Shown: piece after piece, positions 50,254-57,293 of the stretch | Position numbering within the stretch: the first letter of the stretch is position 1 | How the letters are laid out: the number at the start of each line of letters is the position of its first letter | Assembly: GCA_017503735.1 (NCBI GenBank) | Contig: JAFVSN010000056.1 | Span: 1-64,000, forward strand | Length of the DNA: 64,000 nt | Direction: 5' to 3' | Source: Lachnospiraceae bacterium | GTDB lineage: Bacteria > Bacillota > Clostridia > Lachnospirales > Lachnospiraceae | Position numbers and translations under genes: made by a program | Notes under the pieces: generated by a model | The model's database searches: none | Told to the model about the DNA's origin: nothing | The model's input: only the letters and a program-made list of their open reading frames with translations

Positions 50254-50576
50254 AAGGCGGTTTTTTCTTTTTCTGCGTTATTCCTTTCTGCTATCCAAGG
50301 AATTTCCCTTTTGAGGAATGGTTCTTGGATTTCACGTAGGATGTTAGACTTTCTTATTACTCCGTATGTTTGTCAGCGGTGTCCGAACAGGACGTTCGGG
50401 CAAGGCGACGCGCGCCACGGATGGCGCGTTGGAGCCGGTCGCGTTCCTTCAAAGTGATATTTCCCGGAGTAATTAGAAAGACTTCATCCGAAGGCCAATG
50501 ACAAGAACCATTCCTCAAAAGGGAAATTCCGGCCATCGCAGAAACCCTGACGCTGAAAAAAGAAAATCCCGCCTTT
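50254..50576. repeat. Giant inverted repeat (about 323 bp) between the Met T-box and metQ
   Basis: Arms, outside to inside: AAAGGCGG; CTTTTT; GCGT; TTCTGC; then the perfect GGAATTTCCCTTTTGAGGAA block (extended to ATGGTTCTTG); then GGATG and CTTTCT-ATTACTCCG, each complemented in the right half. The core (50366-50430) has a hairpin CCGAACAGGACGTTCGG and CGCGCCACGGATGGCGCG (loop ACGGAT), and shares GCAAG, GACGC and CGCGCCACGGA with the 45.3-kb copy. The right end overlaps the T-box terminator. It lies inside the 5' untranslated region of metQ. Confidence 0.85.
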
Positions 50577-50840
50577 AAGTTTCCTTAAAGACGGGATAAT
50601 AATCTCCGTGGTACCACTTTAATTCATGTATTTCTCGCAAAATACACCTCACTGACTGCTTCCTTGCGGTTTACAGTCGCACACGATAACGGGCGTACCC
50701 GTCGCAGCCTAAGAAATTTTTCCTCGGTGCGAAGCTCCGGAACCATGTTCGGTAAGTATTCACTCTTCTGCTCTCAGCAAATGCAGAATTCTCTGTAAAG
50801 CCCTTCGTTACCTACTCTTTCCTTCACTGCCTTTAGCTAT
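50555..50840 (-). promoter_or_regulatory. Methionine-specific T-box riboswitch
   Basis: On the minus strand stem I holds GAGTA-GGTAA on its 5' side and TTACC-GAA-C-ATG-G on its 3' side. This puts ATG (50744-50746) in the specifier position after the conserved GAA. Downstream lies the T-box AAAGTGGTACCACGG, in which TGGT can pair with an ACCA tRNA end. The terminator (50566-50579 with 50584-50597) is followed by TTTTCTTTTTT. Uncharged tRNA-Met should switch on metQNI. Specificity was read from the sequence and fits the downstream genes. Confidence 0.93.
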
Positions 50841-50848
50841 TTGTGTCG

Positions 50849-50877
50849 ATTATAGCACGATTTTTATGATTTGTCAA
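50849..50877 (-). promoter_or_regulatory. Consensus promoter of the T-box/met operon
   Basis: On the minus strand TTGACA (50872-50877) and TATAAT (50849-50854) have a 17-bp spacer. The -35 box contains the TGA stop codon of the upstream DUF2809 gene (50874-50876). Confidence 0.85.
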
Positions 50878-51251
50878 ACCTTTTCTCTTATAAGTTCATA
50901 CACAAAAAGCAACACGCACCCCACTCCATAGCACACAATATCCTTCATGTCAAACACCGAACCTATTACCACAGACAACACCCGGTTTTCCGAAATCCCT
51001 AATATCTCTGCAATCCGGAAGTACTGCATTACCTCCACTCCTGCCGCAAACAGAAATATATATAACGGTAACAACCGCATCCCTTCCGGCAGAAATATAC
51101 GCATAAAAGTGTAAATCAGCACCACCACCAGCATATCTCCTACATAAGGACGTATGAGATTATCATGGACAAACAGCGCAATCGACAATTCTATTATAAA
51201 TAAGAGCACTGTTGCTATTCCATAGGCGACCCGCTTTTTTGTCTTATCCAT
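50874..51251 (-). CDS. DUF2809 family small membrane protein
   Basis: A 125-residue integral membrane protein with four helices (about 9-30, 38-52, 58-73, 98-118). It contains IRPYVGDMLVVVLIYTF and FDMKDIVCYGVGC, which match the DUF2809 (YjgA-like) pattern. The function is unknown. GGAAGGAATGAG lies upstream of the ATG. Its last codons overlap the -35 box of the met operon promoter, so it is probably a separate unit. Confidence 0.75.
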   Translation of the reverse strand: MDKTKKRVAYGIATVLLFIIELSIALFVHDNLIRPYVGDMLVVVLIYTFMRIFLPEGMRLLPLYIFLFAAGVEVMQYFRIAEILGISENRVLSVVIGSVFDMKDIVCYGVGCVLLFVYELIREKV

Positions 51252-51366
51252 CTTTTACTCATTCCTTCCTCTTCATAAACACCGCCATAACGCCCTGTTT
51301 TTCTATCGACGCAACTATCCCTATTCATTATAAATCATCTTTCGCACGGACACAACCTTTTTGGGG

Positions 51367-51465
51367 TAAGCGGTAGCAAAACTGCGGTAAACGGTTGGTC
51401 AAACCCGACGAGCGGTCATTTAACCCCATAAGCGGTCGTTTTTTGAGAAAAACGGTCGTTTTCAT
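51367..51465 (+). repeat. Cluster of short imperfect GCGGT repeats upstream of the VanY-like gene
   Basis: Five spaced copies of (A/G)CGGT occur: AGCGGTAGC, TGCGGTAAACGGTT, GAGCGGTCATTT, AAGCGGTCGTTTTTT and AAACGGTCGTTTTC. Spacing is 13-27 bp. They end about 32 bp before the -35 box at 51497. They could be operators for an activator, or a degenerate repeat. The rest of the 300-bp gap (51252-51366) holds nothing recognised. Confidence 0.5.
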
Positions 51466-51496
51466 GGCTTTTTCCCGCATCTTACGAAAAATTCCA

Positions 51497-51525
51497 TTGA
51501 CTTTTTCCCTTATTTTTCATACAAT
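51497..51525 (+). promoter_or_regulatory. Promoter of the VanY-like gene
   Basis: TTGACT (51497-51502) and TACAAT (51520-51525) have a 17-bp spacer, 31 bp before the start codon. Confidence 0.7.
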
Positions 51526-51556
51526 CAACATAGTGATTTACCCTTGGGAGGCTACT

Positions 51557-52900
51557 ATGAATACCAAAAAAGCGCTTACATTTTTATTATTGAATACATT
51601 GCTGTTAGGCGGCTTCCCGGACTTCCGTGTCACCGGTCAGGCTAACTACCTATTCCCGGATCTTCCGCGGATACAAACAATCCCGACAAAGACCTATGAT
51701 TTGTCCCGGATGGAGCGGCCTGACAATTTCCCTTCGTTTCAGGAGTTAATTGCAACACCGACGCCGACTCCGTCTCCGACACCAACTCCGACGCCAAGCC
51801 CGACGCCGACTCCGACGCCGACTCCAAGTCCGACTCCGCGTCCAACGTCGACTCCGACGCCGGTTCCACTCGGAACAACCCATGCGGAATCCGCCGGAGA
51901 ACTTTCCTATACATATCCGGAAGCAGCACCGTTAAATACAAATACCTCCACCTATACCCTTTTAGTGAATAAGGAACATCTTCTTTCTTCTTCCTATATT
52001 CCGTATATGGTGGAACCAAACGTAGAAATTTACCATAAGGGAATCAATGAAAGACGTTATTTACAGCCGGTTGCGGCTACCGCATTGGAAACCTTATTTA
52101 CGGCTGCGGAAACAGACGGATTCCATCTCGTATTACGTTGCGGATTCCGTTCCTACCGGCTTCAGAAATCCATCTATTCCTGGAATTTGGAGACCGACGG
52201 TTACTACGAAGCCAGTCGTTATCATGCACTTCCCGGTACCTCGGAACATCAGACCGGACTGGCGGTAGACCTTTGTTGTGAGGCAACCAATTACAACAAC
52301 AGCTTTTCCTTCTTAAACACAAAAGAGTATGCATGGCTGTTGGAAAATGCACATCTTTACGGGTGGATTTTGCGGTATCCGGAAGACAAAACCCATATTA
52401 CCGGTTACAATTTTGAACCGTGGCATTTCCGCTATGTGGGTGTCGAACTGGCCACTTACCTGAAAGAACATGATTTGGTTTTAGAAGAATACTACGGCGC
52501 TCTTCCTCTAAAAAATCTTCTGCTCGTACCGGAAGAATACTGGTATCTTCTCTCCGATGAAGACTTTGCTCTTATGATGGAGGAAGATGCTACTTTTGAA
52601 CAACAAAAGGCGGAGCAAACCCAACCGGAGGTTACTCCGGAACCGGCACCGGACACCGGTGAAGTTCTTTCTCCTACTCCGGAACCGGATATGGACACGG
52701 TCCCTTCTCCGACACCGGAACCCGATACGGACACGGTCCCTTCTCCGACGCCGGAATCTGATACGGACTTTGTCCTTTTCCCGACGCCGGAACCCGATAC
52801 GGACTTTGTCCTTTTCCCGACGCCGGAACCCGATACGGACTTTGTCCCTTCCCCGACACCGGAACCGGACTCCTTCTTTGAAACTGATATGACTTACTAA
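51557..52900 (+). CDS. Secreted D-alanyl-D-alanine carboxypeptidase (peptidase M15B, VanY-like)
   Basis: A 447-residue secreted protein: signal peptide (about 1-20), a Pro/Thr/Ser linker (about 65-105), a VanY domain (about 130-325) and an acidic Pro-rich tail of repeats. The domain shows LRCGFRSYRLQKSIY, GTSEHQTGLAVDL (zinc His, Asp) and EPWHFRYVG (Glu, His), so it should be active. It trims the terminal D-Ala from peptidoglycan stems. The tail (about 375-440) repeats TPEPD(T/M)D with VPSP or VLFP six or seven times. The ATG at 51557 with GGGAGG is preferred over an ORF start 54 codons upstream that would include the promoter. Confidence 0.88.
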   Translation: MNTKKALTFLLLNTLLLGGFPDFRVTGQANYLFPDLPRIQTIPTKTYDLSRMERPDNFPSFQELIATPTPTPSPTPTPTPSPTPTPTPTPSPTPRPTSTPTPVPLGTTHAESAGELSYTYPEAAPLNTNTSTYTLLVNKEHLLSSSYIPYMVEPNVEIYHKGINERRYLQPVAATALETLFTAAETDGFHLVLRCGFRSYRLQKSIYSWNLETDGYYEASRYHALPGTSEHQTGLAVDLCCEATNYNNSFSFLNTKEYAWLLENAHLYGWILRYPEDKTHITGYNFEPWHFRYVGVELATYLKEHDLVLEEYYGALPLKNLLLVPEEYWYLLSDEDFALMMEEDATFEQQKAEQTQPEVTPEPAPDTGEVLSPTPEPDMDTVPSPTPEPDTDTVPSPTPESDTDFVLFPTPEPDTDFVLFPTPEPDTDFVPSPTPEPDSFFETDMTY

Positions 52901-52936
52901 TATAGAAACATTTTTTCTATGCTGAAAGGAGTTTTT

Positions 52937-54256
52937 ATGGACCCTATCCAAAAGAGAAAGCATACGACGAATTACTACTTTCTCCTATGCGCATGCTTTT
53001 TTATCTGTTTCCTCGGTGGCTGTGCTTCGATTGCATCCGTTTTTTCACCGCAGGATAGTTCCGTAACTCCTCCTGCACCAACCAGTAGTCTGATTCTTGC
53101 GCCCACCCGTGTTCCGGACCCGACATCAACCCCGACGCCGAGTCCGACACCGACACCAAGCCCGACCCCAACACCAAGTCCTACCCCGACGCCGAGTCCC
53201 ACTCCGACACCTCGTCAGGTAACCTTACTTGCGGTAGGTGATGATTTGGTTCATGACAGTACAATGTTCGGAGGATTGCAGGAAGACGGAACTTACAATT
53301 TTGACGGGTTTTACCGCCATCTTACCGACGAAATCAGTGCGGCAGATATTGCGGTTATCAATCAGGAAACCATCCTCGGCGGTGCCGAATTTCCTTATAA
53401 AGGTTATCCTACGTTTAACACCCCGGATGCCATGGGACATGCCATTGTAAATGCCGGATTTGATGTGGTGTTACATGCGACCAATCACACCATGGACAAA
53501 AAAGACAAGGGTGTGGAAAACTGCTTAAACTTCTGGAAAACCAATTATCCGGACATTACGGTTCTCGGCATTTATGAATCCAAAGAAGCCCAGGACACCG
53601 TAACCGTTGTAGAGAAAAACGGCATTCGTATTGCCATGTTAAACTATACTTACGGACTGAACGGAATTAAGATCCCCGCAGGAAAAGAACATTTGGTAAC
53701 TCTTCTTACCTGGAATAACCGGGATTACATTCGTTCTCAAATACAACAGGCGAAAGAGGTTTCGGACTTTGTCATTGTATTCCCTCACTGGGGTTCCGAA
53801 TACAAATACGAACCGAACAAAGACCAGCTTGCCTGGACCGAATTGTTTGCGGAAGAAGGGGTTGACCTTGTAATCGGTGCCCATCCCCATGTTCTGGAAC
53901 CGGTGGAATGGATCGACCGCCCGGACGGAGAAAAGATGTTAGTCTTTTACTCTCTCGGCAACTTCATTTCCGGTCAGATCGAAGCTCCCCGATTACTGGG
54001 CGGCATGGCAAATGTAACCATTACCGAAACTCCGGACGGGACTTTTGAGATTTCCGATTGTTCTGTCGTTCCGGTGGTTACCCATTACAGTGAACAGGTA
54101 AATGACGGTACCTATTCCACTTACCGTCTGTCGGAATACACGGAAGAACTTCTGCAAACCCACGGCATCCACAAACGGGCACAGCACACAGTATTTACAA
54201 TGGAAGATACCTGGGCTTTAGCCCGGGATATACTGGGAGAATATTTAGAAGAATAA
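52937..54256 (+). CDS. CapA family lipoprotein (poly-gamma-glutamate synthesis-like)
   Basis: A 439-residue lipoprotein (lipobox FLGGC, Cys about 29). A Pro/Thr/Ser linker (about 60-95) resembles that of the VanY-like protein next door. The CapA metallophosphatase-like domain (about 97-345) shows [50 protein letters not shown] and [13 protein letters not shown]. The CapA family takes part in capsule poly-gamma-glutamate export, but no capBC genes are nearby, so another envelope role is likely. AAAGGAG supports the ATG at 52937. It follows the VanY-like gene by 36 bp and is probably co-transcribed. Confidence 0.86.
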   Translation: MDPIQKRKHTTNYYFLLCACFFICFLGGCASIASVFSPQDSSVTPPAPTSSLILAPTRVPDPTSTPTPSPTPTPSPTPTPSPTPTPSPTPTPRQVTLLAVGDDLVHDSTMFGGLQEDGTYNFDGFYRHLTDEISAADIAVINQETILGGAEFPYKGYPTFNTPDAMGHAIVNAGFDVVLHATNHTMDKKDKGVENCLNFWKTNYPDITVLGIYESKEAQDTVTVVEKNGIRIAMLNYTYGLNGIKIPAGKEHLVTLLTWNNRDYIRSQIQQAKEVSDFVIVFPHWGSEYKYEPNKDQLAWTELFAEEGVDLVIGAHPHVLEPVEWIDRPDGEKMLVFYSLGNFISGQIEAPRLLGGMANVTITETPDGTFEISDCSVVPVVTHYSEQVNDGTYSTYRLSEYTEELLQTHGIHKRAQHTVFTMEDTWALARDILGEYLEE

Positions 54257-54263
54257 ACGAAAG

Positions 54264-54409
54264 GGGCCTCGCCGGTTGCGGTGGGGCTTTTTTGTTTGTG
54301 ACAAACCGTGCCATGCAAGCAGTTCTTTTTGCAAGTCGCAAAAAGAACTGCTTGCATGGCACGGTTTTATGTCAACAATAAAGGAGCCCCACCGCAACCG
54401 GCGAGGCCC
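54264..54409. repeat. Near-perfect 146-bp palindrome between CapA and the Feo genes
   Basis: Perfect 25-bp outer arms (54264-54288 with 54385-54409) and perfect 30-bp inner arms (54303-54332 with 54338-54367) are joined by a partly matched segment. The tip loop is AAGTC (54333-54337). It begins 7 bp after the CapA stop codon and ends 28 bp before the stop of the convergent Cys-rich gene. A T run follows the left outer arm. It may be a bidirectional terminator, but it is far longer than needed. Confidence 0.85.
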
Positions 54410-54437
54410 TCTCAACTACCTTCTCTTATTTACTTTT

Positions 54438-54659
54438 CTATTTCGTCTCCTCATGACTTCCACAGTTCTCCTGTGCGTCATCTCCTCCGCAGCCGCTACA
54501 GCTGCTGCATCCGCTACAGGAAGCACCATTTTTCCCCCCACAGCTTCCGCCTGCGGAACAGCCGATGCACTTTACTCCATTCTGTTTTGCTTTTACGATA
54601 TATGCCACCGCTCCGCCTAAAATAGCGACAAGCACAAGAATCAATATCACATTTTCCAT
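54438..54659 (-). CDS. FeoB-associated Cys-rich membrane protein
   Basis: A 73-residue protein with one N-terminal helix (about 3-22, VILILVLVAILGGAVAYIVKAK). A Cys-rich tail follows (CIGCSAGGSCGGKNGASCSGCSSCSGCGGDD) with nine Cys residues. It matches the small proteins found next to feoB in Firmicutes, which are thought to assist ferrous iron uptake, perhaps as a metal relay. It lies 16 bp after the feoB stop and is co-transcribed with it. Confidence 0.87.
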   Translation of the reverse strand: MENVILILVLVAILGGAVAYIVKAKQNGVKCIGCSAGGSCGGKNGASCSGCSSCSGCGGDDAQENCGSHEETK

Positions 54660-54675
54660 AAACGGCTCCTTTCCG

Positions 54676-56685
54676 CTACGCCCGTTGCTTTGCCGCCTTT
54701 TCCTTTGTCAATTCCTTACTGGTCTTCATAATCATCGCTACCACAATCGTCACAAATACCGCAATGGCAATCATACCCGGCACAAAGCCCTTACCGAAGT
54801 TTCCGGTGGTAAATAACGTACCGAACTGGAATACCAGACAACCTACCGTAAATCCTACGCCAAGTTGCAATGCAATACCGCCCCAAAGCCACTTTGCACT
54901 CTTCATTTCGGCGTTCATCGCTCCGATTGCCGCGAAACACGGCGGGGTGTATAAGTTAAACATCAGATATGCAAGTGCCGCTACCTTTGTAATTGCAAAT
55001 ACAGAAGCAACCTCTGCACCCGCACCCTCTACAAGAGCAAATTCCTCGGTATCAATCAAGTTTTCCAGTCCTACAAAACAAACTGCCAAAGTACCTACAA
55101 CATTTTCCTTTGCAATAAAACCGGTTACCGCTGCCGCTGCCAACTGCCAGGAAAGAACACCGACTACCGGTACAAGTACATATGCAAACGGGCTTGCAAT
55201 CGATGCGAGGATAGAAGAATCCGCACTCTCCGCCACTCTAAAGCTCCAATCAAAGGTCTGCATAATCTGCACCACCGTGTTACAAACAAGAATAATGGTC
55301 GCTGCCTTTACAATATACGCCCAACCTCTGCCACACATGGTGGTAAATGCTCTCCAAAGGCTCGGTATCTTATACTCCGGAAGCTCAATAATGAAAAAGG
55401 ACTTTCTTGCCTTGTGACCTGCAATCTTGTTTACCAAAAGTGCACCAAGGAAAATAAGAGCGATACCGGTAAAATATACTACAAAACTGATAATGCCTTG
55501 ATTCTCAGAGAAGAATGCACCTGCAAACAAGGAAATCACCGGTACCTTTGCACCACACGGCATAAACGGAGCCAGCATTGCGGTCGCTCTGCGTTCCCGC
55601 TCGTTCCGAATGGTTCGAGAAGCCATAACGCCCGGCACCGCACAACCGATGGTAATAACAAACGGAATTACAGACTTACCGGACAACCCCACCTTCTTGA
55701 AGATCGGATCAAGTACCACCGTTGCACGAGCCATATAACCGCAATCCTCTAAAAGTGCAATCAGGAAGTACATTACCATAACCAGCGGTAAGAAACCGAT
55801 TACTGCGATTACACCACCGATTACACCGTCTACCAACAATGCGGACAAGAGCGGATTTGCCTCTTCAAAGAAACCGCCTACAAACCCCTGAAAGCTTTCC
55901 AACCAACCAACCAATGCATCCGCTACAAACGGTCCTACCCAGGCCTGAGAAATCTCAAACACCAAAAACATAATCACTGCAAAAATCCCAAGTCCAGCAA
56001 CGGGATGTGTTAACACCGCATCCATCTTATCCTGACCATTCTTTTCCCTTGTCAGCACCTTACGGGTCTCTACCTGCGCTACAATCTTATTTACAAACTC
56101 AAACCGTTTTCTATCTGCAGCTACGACAGAAGCCTTATCGGTCAAGTCGATATTTCCTTGTTCATACGGTGCCTTCTGCACAGTACCTGTCGCCGCAATC
56201 GCTGCCGCTACAACCTCCTTCAAACCTGCCTCATTAAAGGAAGTGGACACAGTCTCGATCACCGGACAACCCAACTTCTCAGACAACGCTTTTACATCAA
56301 TTTTCGTTCCCTTCTTTGCGTTAATATCACTCTTGTTTAACGCTACCACCGTCGGAACTCCCAACTCTAAAATCTGTGTAGTAAAGAACAAACTGCGACT
56401 CAGATTCGTTGCATCTACAATATTAATAATGGCATCCGGTTTCTCGTTCTTTATGTATGCGCTGGTAATACTTTCCTCCGAAGTAAACGGAGACATGGAA
56501 TATGCTCCCGGAAGATCTACCGCCACCAACTCCTCGACTCCCTCGTATAAACTTTTCTTAATCCGACTTTCTTTTTTTTCTACAGTAACCCCCGCCCAGT
56601 TACCTACTTTTTCATTTCTTCCGGTAAGTGCGTTGTACATGGTTGTCTTACCGCTGTTCGGATTTCCCGCAAATGCGATTCTCAT
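54676..56685 (-). CDS. feoB: Ferrous iron transporter B
   Basis: A 669-residue Fe2+ transporter. The N-terminal G domain shows G1 GNPNSGKT (about 7-14), GNWAGVTVEKKE, DLPGAYSM and NKSD, followed by a helical spacer. The membrane domain (about 225-650) has two Gly/Pro-rich gate motifs (GCAVPGVMASRTI and the later FAIGAMNAE region) and PFMPCGAKVPV. AGGAGG precedes the ATG. Two feo genes and the Cys-rich partner form a cluster; a palindrome and a hairpin separate feoB from feoA. Confidence 0.95.
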   Translation of the reverse strand: MRIAFAGNPNSGKTTMYNALTGRNEKVGNWAGVTVEKKESRIKKSLYEGVEELVAVDLPGAYSMSPFTSEESITSAYIKNEKPDAIINIVDATNLSRSLFFTTQILELGVPTVVALNKSDINAKKGTKIDVKALSEKLGCPVIETVSTSFNEAGLKEVVAAAIAATGTVQKAPYEQGNIDLTDKASVVAADRKRFEFVNKIVAQVETRKVLTREKNGQDKMDAVLTHPVAGLGIFAVIMFLVFEISQAWVGPFVADALVGWLESFQGFVGGFFEEANPLLSALLVDGVIGGVIAVIGFLPLVMVMYFLIALLEDCGYMARATVVLDPIFKKVGLSGKSVIPFVITIGCAVPGVMASRTIRNERERRATAMLAPFMPCGAKVPVISLFAGAFFSENQGIISFVVYFTGIALIFLGALLVNKIAGHKARKSFFIIELPEYKIPSLWRAFTTMCGRGWAYIVKAATIILVCNTVVQIMQTFDWSFRVAESADSSILASIASPFAYVLVPVVGVLSWQLAAAAVTGFIAKENVVGTLAVCFVGLENLIDTEEFALVEGAGAEVASVFAITKVAALAYLMFNLYTPPCFAAIGAMNAEMKSAKWLWGGIALQLGVGFTVGCLVFQFGTLFTTGNFGKGFVPGMIAIAVFVTIVVAMIMKTSKELTKEKAAKQRA

Positions 56686-56704
56686 TCTTGTTCCTCCTTA
56701 AATT

Positions 56705-56724
56705 ATTAGAAATACTTATCTAAT
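56705..56724. promoter_or_regulatory. Inverted repeat upstream of feoB, possible iron-regulator site
   Basis: ATTAGA-AATACTTA-TCTAAT is a 20-bp inverted repeat about 20 bp before the feoB start. The TTAG...CTAA halves recall DtxR/IdeR-type operators, and a similar pair lies at the feoA promoter. Confidence 0.45.
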
Positions 56725-56828
56725 CAACCCTGCTCCTTTAGGAAGCCATGGCTAACTGCACTGTAATAAAAAACGGATAGCAGATGCTAACTCCTGTTCT
56801 GAAAAAATACCGTCGTAACGGTATGTAC

Positions 56829-56859
56829 CCTGTTACAATCTTTATGCGACTGTAACAGG
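56829..56859 (-). terminator. Hairpin between feoA and feoB
   Basis: CCTGTTACA (56829-56837) pairs perfectly with TGTAACAGG (56851-56859). It begins 8 bp after the feoA stop. There is no strong T run on the minus strand, so it may be an attenuator or an mRNA processing/stability element. Confidence 0.5.
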
Positions 56860-56867
56860 TTCTATTC

Positions 56868-57080
56868 TTAAATCATTATTGCCGATGCCAACTCACGATC
56901 AATGGTATATCTTCCGTCTTTAATGGAAATGACACACGCACGCTTTCGATGTGAAATCACCGTTACCGGCTCCCCGCTGTAACACCCCAGCGTAAAAAGA
57001 AATGCGTCCAGTTCTTCGTCTTCTGTTGCAATCTCTTTTATAATATATTCTTCACCAACTTGTGCTTCCGCTAACGTCAT
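56868..57080 (-). CDS. feoA: FeoA domain protein
   Basis: A 70-residue SH3-like protein that supports FeoB. It shows MTLAEAQVGEEYIIKEI, a strand-turn region (LFTLGCYSGEPVTVISHRKRACVISIKDGRYTIDRELASAIMI) and the usual length. AGGAGG sits before the ATG at 57080; an in-frame start 11 codons upstream (57113) would place the ribosome site inside the gene. It lies 182 bp upstream of feoB, with a hairpin and palindrome between. Confidence 0.9.
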   Translation of the reverse strand: MTLAEAQVGEEYIIKEIATEDEELDAFLFTLGCYSGEPVTVISHRKRACVISIKDGRYTIDRELASAIMI

Positions 57081-57122
57081 AACAGCCTCCTGCTTTCTAC
57101 ACTCAAATCCCATCCTCTTTCA

Positions 57123-57175
57123 GTTAGTCACGTCTAACCACTGATGAGGATACCACAGAATATATCGTTTGTCAA
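57123..57175 (-). promoter_or_regulatory. feoA promoter with DtxR-like inverted repeat
   Basis: On the minus strand TTGACA (57170-57175) and TATCCT (57147-57152) are 17 bp apart. Just downstream lies GTTAG-TCACGT-CTAAC (57123-57138), a 16-bp inverted repeat across the expected start point. Its TTAG/CTAA halves match the one near feoB, so iron-dependent repression is likely. Confidence 0.6.
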
Positions 57176-57243
57176 GTATCCTTTTTCAATTTCTTCCATC
57201 TTTTGTACCGGTCTCCCCATTAAACCCACAAAACTTCCCACAA

Positions 57244-57276
57244 CAAAAGGAGGCCGCCTTTCCGGACCTCCTTTGT
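57244..57276 (-). terminator. Terminator of the alarmone synthetase gene
   Basis: ACAAAAGGAGG and CCTCCTTTGT form a 9-10-bp stem around a GC-rich loop, 18 bp after the stop codon. On the minus strand it is followed by TTTTGTTG. Confidence 0.75.
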
Positions 57277-57293
57277 ATTTCATTCTGAACTAT

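Noticed and set aside
45186-50576. MITE or insertion-sequence remnants as the origin of the large inverted repeats
   Set aside because: No target-site duplications or transposase remnants were seen, and outer arms differ between copies while cores agree, which does not fit simple terminal inverted repeats.
50725-50760. Reading the T-box specifier as TAC (Tyr) or CAT (His)
   Set aside because: The helix GGTAA/TTACC fixes the specifier loop. By comparison with glyQS, one nucleotide separates GAA from the codon, giving ATG, which fits metQNI.
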